This document shows, piece after piece, positions 25,479 to 38,423 of a stretch of DNA of 64,000 nt. The notes under the pieces are model-generated. The model was given only the letters and a program-made list of their open reading frames with translations. It did no database searches and had not been told where the DNA came from. Source of the DNA: an uncultured Opitutia bacterium (lineage in GTDB: Bacteria; Verrucomicrobiota; Verrucomicrobiia; Opitutales; Opitutaceae). Position 1 is the first letter of the stretch; each line of letters opens with the position of its first letter. The stretch is from assembly GCA_903840415.1 (NCBI GenBank), contig CAIMFY010000069.1, positions 1 through 64,000 of the forward strand, read 5' to 3'. A program made the position numbers and the translations under genes.

Positions 25479-26038
25479 ACGAATCTGGCCAAATCAGATT
25501 TCCAGGCGAGCGAGGTAGCGGCGGCGCAGTGCCGACTCTGGCGTTGCGACGACGACCGGTGGTCACGCGTTCGCCGTTTTCCAAGGGCAAAGCGGTCGCG
25601 CCTTCGGCCGAACTCGAGCGCTCGTTGCGCCATCTGGAACTGGCGCTCGCGGAGCGCGAACGGATGCTGGTGGAAGGCGAGGCCGGATTGGCCGAGCGCG
25701 AGCGCGATATCGCGGAAAGGGAGGCCCTGCTTCAGGCTCGCGAAAAGCTCGTAGCGGCCTCCCGCAAAGTCGTGCCGACGCAAGCGACCGTGGTTACGCC
25801 GGAAGAGAAGGCAGCGCTCGAATTGCTGCGTGCGGAGTTGGAGCGACAGGAGGCGACTCTGAAGGAAGCCAAGCAGGGGCTGCGTGAACGGGAACAGTTC
25901 CTTGATGAAAGCGAGACCAAGCTCTTCGAAAAAGTGCAGGCTCAGCAGGAAAGGGAAATTGAGCTGGAGCAGCGTGCCGAGGATTTGGACGCACGGGAGA
26001 GACAGATTGGGGTGCCGCCATCGCTCGCAGCGGGCTGA
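25475..26038 (+). CDS. Coiled-coil protein in ParA operon
   Basis: 187 residues. A basic, disordered head of about 45 residues (MNESGQIRFPGERGSGG, LRRRPVVTRSPFSKGK) is followed by an almost continuous heptad coiled coil with repeated A-E-R-E/L-E-R-E units (LERSLRHLELALAERERMLVEGE, LAERERDIAEREALLQAREKL, REREQFLDESETKLFEKVQAQQ). There is no transmembrane segment or catalytic motif. The start at 25475 overlaps the previous stop (ATGA). A coiled coil with a basic head paired with a ParA-type ATPase is reminiscent of McdB- or PomZ/MipZ-type partners, in architecture only. Confidence 0.7.
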   Translation: MNESGQIRFPGERGSGGAVPTLALRRRPVVTRSPFSKGKAVAPSAELERSLRHLELALAERERMLVEGEAGLAERERDIAEREALLQAREKLVAASRKVVPTQATVVTPEEKAALELLRAELERQEATLKEAKQGLREREQFLDESETKLFEKVQAQQEREIELEQRAEDLDARERQIGVPPSLAAG

Positions 26039-26145
26039 GAGGGTTTTCGACCGGTGCAGTCTCTCGTTGACGCCAGCCCGGCGTCCCCTGAAGTTTTTGG
26101 CACATTTCCCACTTTTGGCCGTCCAAGGCCTCGCTCCCTCCCTGC

Positions 26146-27396
26146 ATGAAACATTTTCGCCTCGCCCTTATCGTGTTCGCCTCGGCCCTCGGCCTCGTGC
26201 GTGCCCAAGACGAACAAAACCGGCAGCCCCCGACGGAAATTCCCGATTTCAGCAACCTCGACGAATACATCTACGAGCCGAAGAGCACGTTGATCGTCGG
26301 AATGCGCTTCCTCAGCGGGGCCAAGACCCAGTTTTTTGGCAAGGGTGCGCTCCTGGCGCCAGAGCTTCCCACGGATGCCACCACCGCCAACATCCTGCGC
26401 ACCTATCACGACGGATCAGTGCAACCTGATGGCCGGACCGCCACCCGTCTCGACAGCAGTGGCAACCCGGTGATCGATGCCGCCACCGGCACATTGGCCA
26501 CCGATCCGATTGCTCCTGATGGCCGGACCAATACTTGGAGCTACTCCAACGCTTTGCAGCTCACTGCCGACGGCTACATGGCCTTCCACACCTACTCTGC
26601 CGATATCACCGATTCGACGATTCACCGCAAGGATGCTACTTCCGCCGCTGGTGTCGATGTGTCGGTGTCGCGCGATATGGGAAGTCTTTTCGGCACTCGG
26701 GCCACGTGGAGCGTGATTGCCGGTGTGACCATGAACGACATCTCGGCGACCACCACCGCCAATGTTCAGGCCACCCTCACGACGATCACCGACCTCTATT
26801 CGCTCGATGGGCAGGTGGTGCCGGCGGCGCCTTTTTCATCGCCGGGCTCCTCATCCGCAACTGTCCTCGACACGGCGGGCAACCCGGTCCTCAACGCCGA
26901 CGGCAGCACGCAGACGGCCAGCACCGACACGTCGGTGCTACTGAACAATGCCCCCATTAATCGTAGCACGCAGACCGCGATCGATTCGACGAGCGTGAGT
27001 GCACGCTGGAAGGTCAAAGGCGCCTATTACACCTTCCGCGCCGGTCCGGCGATCTGGGTGCCGTTCACCACGCGGTTGCGGGCAACGGTGAGCGCCGGTC
27101 CGGCGGTCATTTACGCTGGCAGCACTTACACGGTCATCCAGACTTTTCAGCCCGCCACCGGTGTCCAAATTCAGGACACCAGTTCATCTGAGGCGAATCA
27201 CTTTCTGCCCGGCTATTTCGCCGACGCCTCCCTTCAGTTCGATCTGACGAACCACACTGGGTTTTTTGCCGGTGCCGTGTTTCAGTCTGCGGGTTCCTAC
27301 ATGCAGGACTTGAGCACGCCCGCCGCGCACTACTCGACGAAAGTCGACTTCGCCAACCAGAACGGGCTGCGCGCCGGCATGACGATTCGCTTCTGA
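26146..27396 (+). CDS. Outer-membrane beta-barrel-like protein
   Basis: 416 residues with a signal peptide MKHFRLALIVFASALGLVRA. The mature N-terminus has EIPDFSNLDEYIYEPKSTL, then strand-like segments alternating with Ser/Thr/Asp-rich loops, including repeats of a D-G-R-T-x-T/N unit (QPDGRTATRLDSSG and APDGRTNTWSY). The C-terminus ends ...GLRAGMTIRF, a barrel-type terminal Phe. It is probably a surface-loop-rich outer-membrane protein of unknown substrate. It begins about 107 bp after the coiled-coil gene on the same strand and could be read from the same transcript. Confidence 0.65.
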   Translation: MKHFRLALIVFASALGLVRAQDEQNRQPPTEIPDFSNLDEYIYEPKSTLIVGMRFLSGAKTQFFGKGALLAPELPTDATTANILRTYHDGSVQPDGRTATRLDSSGNPVIDAATGTLATDPIAPDGRTNTWSYSNALQLTADGYMAFHTYSADITDSTIHRKDATSAAGVDVSVSRDMGSLFGTRATWSVIAGVTMNDISATTTANVQATLTTITDLYSLDGQVVPAAPFSSPGSSSATVLDTAGNPVLNADGSTQTASTDTSVLLNNAPINRSTQTAIDSTSVSARWKVKGAYYTFRAGPAIWVPFTTRLRATVSAGPAVIYAGSTYTVIQTFQPATGVQIQDTSSSEANHFLPGYFADASLQFDLTNHTGFFAGAVFQSAGSYMQDLSTPAAHYSTKVDFANQNGLRAGMTIRF

Positions 27397-27475
27397 GCGA
27401 TCCGTCGTGTAGCGTCGCGACGCGCCTTCGTTTTACTCTTTGCAAGGTGCGGGCGGACCGCTTGGCTCGGCCCGC

Positions 27476-28726
27476 GTGAACGCCAATAAACCCGCCTGGC
27501 CGATCGCCTCGCTTGCGGTGCTGACCGGGCTGAACCTGCTCGACTACCTCGACCGGCAACTCCTCGCGGCGGTGCTGCCCCCGCTCCAATTGGAACTAGG
27601 CCTCCGTGACGAACAGGCCGGCACGATCGGCACGGCGTTTATGCTCGGGTATTTTCTCACCTCGCCGATCTTCGGCTATCTCGGTGACCGGTTGCCCCGG
27701 CGCTGGTTAATTGCGGCAGGCGTGTTTGTGTGGAGTTTAGGGACGCTGCTGTCGGGCCATGCCAGCGGACTCGCGATGTTGATCTTTTTCCGCGTGCTGG
27801 TGGGTTTTGGGGAAGCCAGCTTTGGCACAATCAGCCCCGGCTGGATCGCCGATCTGTTTGCGCCGGCCCGACGCAACAACGCGATCTCTTGGTTCTACCT
27901 TGCGATCCCGGTGGGCTCGGCCCTCGGCTACATTTTTGGCGGCTGGATCGCGGCCCATTACGGCTGGCGGTCGGCGTTTCTCTTTGCGGGCTATCCGGGG
28001 TTGCTCCTGACGTTCATACTTTTTCTGCTGCGCGAGCCGGTGCGCGGCGCGACGGAGTCAGCGGGCAGAGCGGAGGTGGCGGGTGTCGCGCCGGAGGGCT
28101 GGCGCGCCTATCTGGAATTGCTCACGTTTCCGCGCTATATGCTCGTGATTCTGGGCTACGTGGCGCAGACTTTCGCCATGGGCGGGTTTTCGTTTTGGGC
28201 GCCGACATTTCTGGTCCGCGTGCATCACATGGCGCTCGCCGACGCGGGCGGTTATTTTGGCCGGACGCTCGTCCTGATGGGGCTGCTCGCGACGCTTGGT
28301 GGTGGCTATCTGGCGACAGTGTGGCAACGGAGAACGGGTACGGGCTACGCATGGGTGCTGGCCGTGAGTGCGCTGGGGGCGGTGCCGGCGGCATTCGCAA
28401 CGTTTACGCTGCCCGATCTCGCGCAGGCCAAGGTGGCGATGGCGGCCTCGATGTTCCTGCTGTTTTTATGCACGGGGCCATTGAACACCTTGATTCTCGA
28501 AACGGTGCCCGTGCGCATGCGGGCCAGCGCGGTGGCGGCGTCGATCTTTTCAATCCATCTTTTCGGCGATTTGTGGTCGCCGAAATTCGTGGGCTACCTC
28601 TCGGACCGCTCTGGTGATCTGCAGCAGGCGTGTCTTTGGGCGCTGCCTGGGGCGCTGGTGGTGAGCGCGGGGTTTTGGGGCGGGTTGGTCGCGTTGGAAA
28701 AACGCCAGACCGCCGTTACCGACTAG
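27476..28726 (+). CDS. MFS transporter, Spinster-like
   Basis: 416 residues, 12 predicted helices. It shows LLDYLDRQLLAAVLPPLQLELGLRDEQAG in the first helix and loop, the MFS loop 2-3 motif GYLGDRLPRRW, and RVLVGFGEASFGTISPGWIADLF. The Y-x-D-R start and GEA...P motif resemble the Spns/spinster group of MFS carriers for lipids or organic anions; the substrate is unknown. I chose the GTG at 27476; a TTG at 27440 would add 12 residues. It is convergent with ispH, overlapping it by 4 bp at the ends. Confidence 0.8.
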   Translation: MNANKPAWPIASLAVLTGLNLLDYLDRQLLAAVLPPLQLELGLRDEQAGTIGTAFMLGYFLTSPIFGYLGDRLPRRWLIAAGVFVWSLGTLLSGHASGLAMLIFFRVLVGFGEASFGTISPGWIADLFAPARRNNAISWFYLAIPVGSALGYIFGGWIAAHYGWRSAFLFAGYPGLLLTFILFLLREPVRGATESAGRAEVAGVAPEGWRAYLELLTFPRYMLVILGYVAQTFAMGGFSFWAPTFLVRVHHMALADAGGYFGRTLVLMGLLATLGGGYLATVWQRRTGTGYAWVLAVSALGAVPAAFATFTLPDLAQAKVAMAASMFLLFLCTGPLNTLILETVPVRMRASAVAASIFSIHLFGDLWSPKFVGYLSDRSGDLQQACLWALPGALVVSAGFWGGLVALEKRQTAVTD

Positions 28727-30438
28727 ACGACGGACTCAAGCTGCCGCACGACTTCGTCGCAACCGCGCAGCGCCGCGGGTGGGAAAAACGAATTTATCCG
28801 TGAAATCACCTGCTGGATAATGCCATCGGGGCAGCTCGCGCCGCCGGTGACGAGCACGCGTTTCGGCGTCGCGTCGCCGGGCCACCAGACGCGCGGCTCG
28901 GTGCGGCCGGCGCCAGCGCCGACGTAGACGTAGTGTTCGACCAAATCGCGCGACAGGATGCTCGCTTCACTCTGGATGAAAAACGCCTTCTCACCGAGCT
29001 GCTGTTCGCAGAGGCGGAAAAGCTGGTAGGTGTTCGAGGAATTCTTTCCTCCGATCACGAACGCCGCGTCGAGCGGCTCCGCGAGGGCGCGGCTGAGAGC
29101 GTCCTGGTTGACCTGCGTGGCGTAGCAAAGTGTGTCGCGCCGGCTGCTGCCGCCGACGCGTGTGTCATCGCCAAATTTCGCCCGGTAAACACCGCGGAGA
29201 TGTTCGATGATGGCGAGGGTCTCGTTCATCAGGAGCGTCGTCTGATTAACCACGGCGACGCGATCGAGATGGCGCGTGATGTCGAAATCAGGGGTGTGAC
29301 GTCCAGCGAAAACGTCATAGAATTTGGCGCGCTCCGCGGGATCGTCGCTCGCGATAATTTCGCCGAGACGGCGCGTCTCCTCGAGGTTGCGGACGATCAC
29401 GGCGGGGGCGTAGCGGCGGGTATTGGAGAACGTCGCCTTGGTTTCCTCGTGCTCGCGCTTGCCGTGGATGACGATGGTGTAGCCTTCGCGGCCATAGGAG
29501 CGCGCGGCCTTCCATACTTTTTCGACGAGCATGCATGTCGCGTCGTATTGGCAGACGGCGATGCCCTTGCGCACGAGTCGGCGCTTGTCGTCATCGGTCG
29601 CGCCAAACGCCGGAATGATCACGATGTCGTCCGGCGTGAGCGTGTCCCAGAGCTGCGGTGAATTTGGCCGGCCGTCGACGGTGTAGGGCTCGCCTTTGTC
29701 CGTCTGGAGATAACGCAGTCCGCGGCGCAGGAGATCTTCGTTGACGAACGGATTATGGATCAACTCCGACAACATGAAGACGCGACGGCCGGGATTTTCG
29801 GCGAGCGTCTCGTAGGCGCGCTCGATGGCGTTTTTCACGCCGAGGCAAAAGCCGAAGTGACTCGGGATGACGTAGCGCACCGCGCCGAAATCGAGCACGA
29901 CCGGAGCGGCGGCGCTCCGCTCGTGCTGGCGGGCGAGGGCCTTGATCGCGGCGCAGAGTTGCGACTGATAAAGCCGGCGCGACGCGTCGTCCTGCGCGTA
30001 GATCGCGATGTTGCGCTCTTGGGCGGGACGAAACTTGTAGATGAAATCGTTTTCGCCGAGGTGAAGGTAGGGAATCTCGACGAGGTGCGGCTCGAGCTGC
30101 CCGAGCAATGCGGCCAGCGACGGAGCGAGGGCGGCGGGGCTGGAGTTGAGTTTTTCCAACGCCCAGAATTCGATTTCGGCATCGGCGGGCGTGCCGCTGA
30201 CTTGGGCGAAGAACACGCGGTAATTGCGACTGCCGGCCGCAGCGGAAAAAAATTCCGCCGGCGGCGTGTGTGCGCCGAACGCCGACTCGAGTCGCGCGGT
30301 CGCCATCGCGATATCGATGCCGGTAAAGGCGAGTCCGCTCTTCGATCCGAGTTGGCGCACCGCAAGCCGGTTGCTCGCATCGAAGGCGAACACGCACACC
30401 AACTCGGGCAGCGCGGGTGCGGTGATGGCAGTCGTCAT
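28723..30438 (-). CDS. ispH: 4-hydroxy-3-methylbut-2-enyl diphosphate reductase (IspH) with long N-terminal extension
   Basis: 571 residues, against about 310-400 for most IspH. The enzyme proper begins near residue 180. The three cluster cysteines are visible in FGFCLGVKNAIERA (C198), YDATCMLVEKVWK (C302) and DTLCYATQVNQ (C438). The substrate loop is IHGKREHEETKAT, the plant/cyanobacterial form, and GGKNSSNTYQL and GGASCPDG follow. It makes IPP and DMAPP from HMBPP in the MEP pathway using a [4Fe-4S] cluster. The first 180 residues (SGLAFTGIDIAMATARLESAF, FRPAQERNIAIYAQDDASRRLY) form an extra domain I do not recognise. It is the last gene of the alaS-hemJ-81aa run. Confidence 0.93.
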   Translation of the reverse strand: MTTAITAPALPELVCVFAFDASNRLAVRQLGSKSGLAFTGIDIAMATARLESAFGAHTPPAEFFSAAAGSRNYRVFFAQVSGTPADAEIEFWALEKLNSSPAALAPSLAALLGQLEPHLVEIPYLHLGENDFIYKFRPAQERNIAIYAQDDASRRLYQSQLCAAIKALARQHERSAAAPVVLDFGAVRYVIPSHFGFCLGVKNAIERAYETLAENPGRRVFMLSELIHNPFVNEDLLRRGLRYLQTDKGEPYTVDGRPNSPQLWDTLTPDDIVIIPAFGATDDDKRRLVRKGIAVCQYDATCMLVEKVWKAARSYGREGYTIVIHGKREHEETKATFSNTRRYAPAVIVRNLEETRRLGEIIASDDPAERAKFYDVFAGRHTPDFDITRHLDRVAVVNQTTLLMNETLAIIEHLRGVYRAKFGDDTRVGGSSRRDTLCYATQVNQDALSRALAEPLDAAFVIGGKNSSNTYQLFRLCEQQLGEKAFFIQSEASILSRDLVEHYVYVGAGAGRTEPRVWWPGDATPKRVLVTGGASCPDGIIQQVISRINSFFPPAALRGCDEVVRQLESVV

Positions 30439-30444
30439 CGGTTA

Positions 30445-30690
30445 CTACTCGGAGTCCTTCTCGTCCGGCGCAAACGGATCGCCGACAAATTCGATGCCAA
30501 AAAAATCCTCGGTTTCAAGAACGGCCATCACGCCGTCCGCGACTTGCCGGCGGGATGCGGCATCTAACTCGGGATATTCCATCGTGATAAACTCCTCGAT
30601 CCCGGCGCGGCCCTGCTTGCGATCGGTCACGCCGTCGAGGAACTCGTCGGCCTGGTTCGCGATTTCGTCAATGAGCGCGGAGACGTGCAT
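30445..30690 (-). CDS. Small conserved-looking hypothetical protein
   Basis: 81 acidic residues, largely helical (VSALIDEIANQADEFLDGVTDRKQGRAGIEEFITMEYPELDAASRRQVADGVMAVLETEDFFG). It lies 9 nt after hemJ and 6 nt before ispH, so it is embedded in the operon. No signal peptide or membrane helix. Function unknown; tight spacing on both sides is the main reason to call it. Confidence 0.65.
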   Translation of the reverse strand: MHVSALIDEIANQADEFLDGVTDRKQGRAGIEEFITMEYPELDAASRRQVADGVMAVLETEDFFGIEFVGDPFAPDEKDSE

Positions 30691-30699
30691 GCGGCGGAG

Positions 30700-31227
30700 T
30701 CACGGTTTGCCCTGAAGTTTTTTGCGGAAGAAAATGACGAGCACGACGAAAAGCAACGCGCAGCCGGTGAGCGCCCACAGCGCCGTGGACACGGTCTTGC
30801 TGACCGCCGCAAATACTATGCCGACGAGCAGGAACGTCGCGACTTCATTGTAGGCGCGAAGCTGGGCCGACGTGAAAGGGCGCGCACCACGGGCGAGTCG
30901 CTGCCCGATCCAGCCGCAGTGGAAGTGATAGGCGAACAGCAATGCGAGCAGCGCAAACTTGAGGTGCAGCCACGGACTCTGCGCGATGGGTTGATAGGTG
31001 AGGAGCCAGGCGCCTGTCGCCGTGGTCAGGAGCATCGCCGGCACCGTGATTCCGAGCCAAAGCCGGCGGGCCATCAGCGTGAACTGTGCGGTGAGGATGT
31101 CGCGTTTCGGCCGCTGTTCGTCGTGCGCCTCAGTGTGATAAATGAACAGTCGGACGATGTAGAACAGTCCGGCGAACCAGCACACGAGCCCGATCACGTG
31201 AACCGCTTTGATGACGAGGTAAGTCAT
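30700..31227 (-). CDS. hemJ: HemJ-type protoporphyrinogen oxidase (CopD family)
   Basis: 175 residues with four to five helices. The N-terminus MTYLVIKAVHVIGLVCWFAGLFYIVRLFIYH carries the conserved His and Arg of the HemJ/UPF0093 family. LWLGITVPAMLLTTATGAWLL, WLHLKFALLALLFAYHFHCG and AYNEVATFLLVGIVFAAV complete the pattern. HemJ oxidises protoporphyrinogen IX in haem synthesis in bacteria lacking HemG/HemY. The start at 31227 fits the family N-terminus; a longer in-frame start would run into alaS. It lies 28 nt after alaS. Confidence 0.88.
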   Translation of the reverse strand: MTYLVIKAVHVIGLVCWFAGLFYIVRLFIYHTEAHDEQRPKRDILTAQFTLMARRLWLGITVPAMLLTTATGAWLLTYQPIAQSPWLHLKFALLALLFAYHFHCGWIGQRLARGARPFTSAQLRAYNEVATFLLVGIVFAAVSKTVSTALWALTGCALLFVVLVIFFRKKLQGKP

Positions 31228-31255
31228 GGCGTGGAAATCCGTGAACCGAAAATGA

Positions 31256-33952
31256 TCACCGCAATACCTCGGCGAGTTTCGCCGCTTCCTTGCCGCCGCC
31301 CATCGCGAAGTCGGGCTTGCCGCCGCCCTTGCCCCCAATCTGGGCGCTGAGCGTTTGGATGATCTTGCCCGCTTGGTGGCCGGCTTTGATAGCGGCGGGA
31401 GAGCAGAAGGCGACGAGACTCGCCTTGTCACCGAAGGCGGCGCCGAGTTGCACGACGCCTTCGCCGAGTTTGGCGAGGATCTGCGAACCGACGCTGCGCA
31501 GCATTTCCTGATCAGCCACTGGCACGACGGCCGACACAAATTTCAGGCCGTCGCGCAGTGTGGCATTGGCGGCGAGTTCGTCGGCGAGCCCGGCGAGCGC
31601 CCTTTGCTGAAACGCCTTCAGCTGCTTCTCGGTTTCCTTCTGATGGGCGAGCAGCGCCTCGAGTTTCTTGACGACATCGCTCGCGCCACCGCCGAGGTGA
31701 GCGCTGACGGTGGCCAGCGCGGCTTCTTTGTGGGCGATGAAATCAAACGCCGCCTGGCCAGCGACAGCTTCGATGCGGCGCGTGCCGGCGGCGATCGCCA
31801 TCTCTGCGACGATTTTGATCACGCCAATTTCGCCGGTCGTGGCGACGTGCGTGCCGCCGCAGAGTTCGCGGCTGTAGCCGCCGATGTCGACGACGCGGAC
31901 AATCTTGCCGTATTTGTCACCGAAGAAGGCGAGGGTGCCCTCGGGTTTCTTGTCGAACTCGGTCTCGTAGCTATCGACCTTGGCATTATCGATCACGCGC
32001 TCGTTGACGAGTTGCTCGACTTCGAGGAGTTGGGCGTGCGTGACCGCCTCGAAGTGTGAAAAGTCGAAACGCATCCGTTCGGGCGTCTTAGAGGTGCCCG
32101 CTTGGCGGACGTGAGTGCCGAGGACTTTGCGCAGCGCCCAGTGAATCAAGTGCGCCGCCGAGTGGTGCCGCGAAATCGCGCGACGACGAACCGCATCAAC
32201 CGCGAGCTCGGCATGAACGCCCGGGCTGATCGCTGAAAGCTGATCGCTAACCGCTAACTTGTGCAGAAATCGGCCGGACTTGTCTTTCACGCAATCAACG
32301 AGGTGAACGAGCTTGCCATCGATGAGCGCGGTGCCGGTGTCGCCCGCCTGGCCGCCCATCTCGGCGTAGAACGGAGTCTGATCGAAGACGACTAACGTGT
32401 CTTTGTCTGCGCGGACGACATCGATGAGCTTTGCGTGGGAGAAATGCTGCGTGTAGCCGAGGAATTTCGTCGGCGTGAGATCGACGGCCGCGTCACCCTC
32501 AGTTGCGGCTACGATGATTTCCTTCTTCTGCGCCGCGCGGCCGCGCTCGCGCTGTTTTTCCATCTCGGTTTCGAAACCGGAGACGTCGACGGCCAGTCCG
32601 CGCTCGGTCGCGAGGAGTTGCGTCATGTCGAGCGGGAAGCCGTAGGTGTCGTAGAGTTCAAACGCGGCGGGGCCGCTGATCGCGCCGGCGGTAGCGGCCT
32701 TCGTGAAGATTTGCAGCCCGCGATCCAGCGTGCGGCCGAACGACTCTTCTTCGCTGCGAATCACACGCTGGACGATCGACTGCTGTGCGACGAGTTCCGG
32801 GAAGACTTTGCCGAGGCTCTCGACGACCGGCGCGACGAGTTGAGAGAAATCGCCGACCTTCAGTCCGATCTTGGTGCCGTAGAGAATACCGCGGCGAAGT
32901 ATCCGGCGAATGACGTAGTTGCGGCCTTCGTTGCGGGGCAGGATGCCGTCGGCGATCGCGCAGCTCACGCAGCGCGCGTGGTCCGCGAGGACCCGGAAGG
33001 CGACGTCGGTGATTTCCTGATCGGTCAGGCCCTCGCGTTTGGTCGGCACCGTGGCCGCGTAGGTCTTGCCGGAGAGCGAGGAGATTTTGGTGAAGAGCGG
33101 GTCAAAGACATCGGCGGCGTAGTTCGACGGGTCTTTCGTGAAATCTTTGAAGCCATTCGTCGTCGCATAGATTCCAGCGACGCGCTCGAAGCCCATGCCG
33201 GTGTCGACGTGCTTGGCGGCGAGCGGGGAGAAGGTGCCGTCAGCGTTCGCGTTGAACTGGATAAAAACGTGATTCCAGATTTCGATGCAGCGCGGGCTGC
33301 TCGCATTCACGAGCTGGCGGCCCGCAGCCTCGTCGTCGCTCGGGAGCAGGTTGAAATGGATTTCGGAGCACGGGCCGCAGGGGCCCGTGTCGCCCATCAT
33401 CCAGAAATTATCCTTCTTGTTGCCGTGGACGATGTGGACCTTGGGGTCGAGGCCGGCGGCCGTGAAGATCTTCGCCCAAATATCGTAGGCTTCCTGATCG
33501 AAGTCGGACGGATCGTTTTTGGATTTGTCGGGCGAGTAAACGGTCGCGAAGAGGCGCTTCGGCGGGATGCCCCAGGTTTTCGTGATGAGTTCCCAGCCCC
33601 AGTTGATCGACTCCTTTTTGAAATAGTCGCCGAAGGACCAGTTTCCCAGCATCTCGAAGAGCGTATGGTGGTAGGTGTCGAAGCCGACATCCTCGAGGTC
33701 GTTGTGCTTGCCGCCGGCGCGGATGCATTTCTGGGTGTCGGCGGCGCGGGTATCCTTCGACGGGCGAACGCCGGCCCACTTGGAAACGTCGGGCGCGCGG
33801 TCGCCGAGGAAGATGGGCACGAACTGGTTCATGCCGGCATTCGTGAAGAGCAGTCCGGGCGAGTCGGGCAGCAGCGACGACGAGGGGACGATCGTGTGGC
33901 CCTGCTGGGAGAAGAAATCGAGGAACGACTGGCGGATTTCGGCGGAGGTCAT
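31256..33952 (-). CDS. alaS: Alanine--tRNA ligase
   Basis: 898 residues, with all standard parts. The class II catalytic core is TSAEIRQSFLDFFSQQGHTIVPSSSLLP, FTNAGMNQFVPIFLG, KCIRAGGKHNDLEDVG and WSFGDYFKKESI. The editing domain has HHSAAHLIHWALRKVLGTH and CGGTHVATTGEIG, which hold the zinc-binding His/Cys set. The C-terminal DHHA1 part ends with QIGGKGGGKPDFAMGGG. The start MTSAEIRQ at 33952 is the family start; 22 upstream codons in the same frame were discarded. In the editing region a short stretch, LAVSDQLSAISPG, is encoded by an internally repeated DNA element that looks inserted. Confidence 0.97.
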   Translation of the reverse strand: MTSAEIRQSFLDFFSQQGHTIVPSSSLLPDSPGLLFTNAGMNQFVPIFLGDRAPDVSKWAGVRPSKDTRAADTQKCIRAGGKHNDLEDVGFDTYHHTLFEMLGNWSFGDYFKKESINWGWELITKTWGIPPKRLFATVYSPDKSKNDPSDFDQEAYDIWAKIFTAAGLDPKVHIVHGNKKDNFWMMGDTGPCGPCSEIHFNLLPSDDEAAGRQLVNASSPRCIEIWNHVFIQFNANADGTFSPLAAKHVDTGMGFERVAGIYATTNGFKDFTKDPSNYAADVFDPLFTKISSLSGKTYAATVPTKREGLTDQEITDVAFRVLADHARCVSCAIADGILPRNEGRNYVIRRILRRGILYGTKIGLKVGDFSQLVAPVVESLGKVFPELVAQQSIVQRVIRSEEESFGRTLDRGLQIFTKAATAGAISGPAAFELYDTYGFPLDMTQLLATERGLAVDVSGFETEMEKQRERGRAAQKKEIIVAATEGDAAVDLTPTKFLGYTQHFSHAKLIDVVRADKDTLVVFDQTPFYAEMGGQAGDTGTALIDGKLVHLVDCVKDKSGRFLHKLAVSDQLSAISPGVHAELAVDAVRRRAISRHHSAAHLIHWALRKVLGTHVRQAGTSKTPERMRFDFSHFEAVTHAQLLEVEQLVNERVIDNAKVDSYETEFDKKPEGTLAFFGDKYGKIVRVVDIGGYSRELCGGTHVATTGEIGVIKIVAEMAIAAGTRRIEAVAGQAAFDFIAHKEAALATVSAHLGGGASDVVKKLEALLAHQKETEKQLKAFQQRALAGLADELAANATLRDGLKFVSAVVPVADQEMLRSVGSQILAKLGEGVVQLGAAFGDKASLVAFCSPAAIKAGHQAGKIIQTLSAQIGGKGGGKPDFAMGGGKEAAKLAEVLR
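32225..32259. repeat. Short dispersed-type repeat inserted in frame in alaS
   Basis: The plus strand has two copies of GCTGATCGCT (32225-32234 and 32239-32248) separated by GAAA and followed by AACCGCTAAC. Similar GCTGATCGCT-type units are, to my recollection, common intergenic repeats in diverse bacterial genomes. Here the unit lies inside alaS and is translated as part of LAVSDQLSAISPG, between the conserved GRFLHK and ELAVDAVRRR segments. Confidence 0.5.
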
Positions 33953-34126
33953 TTCAGAGTAGGAAAGCGAGAGGACAGAGCCGCGTGGCGAGGGTGGCAA
34001 GAGGGGAATTGGCGGCACCAGTCATCGTTGATTCGGCCGCCAAATCGGGATGCCAAGCGTCTGGTGCGGGTGGTCGCACCATTCGCTTGCGCAGCCCCGG
34101 CATCGTTTGACAGCCTGCATCGCCCC

Positions 34127-36589
<2,463 letters not shown>

Positions 36590-36592
36590 ACT

Positions 36593-38409
<1,817 letters not shown>

Positions 38410-38423
<14 letters not shown>

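Noticed and set aside
25500-26030. Repeated AERE-type codons as a DNA repeat array
   Set aside because: The repetition is at the protein level (coiled-coil heptads) and the DNA copies differ in sequence and spacing.
32435-34126. Open frame of more than 560 codons upstream of and continuous with the hybrid kinase
   Set aside because: It is exactly antisense to the well-conserved alaS gene; the kinase has a sensible start at 34127 with TM1 near it.
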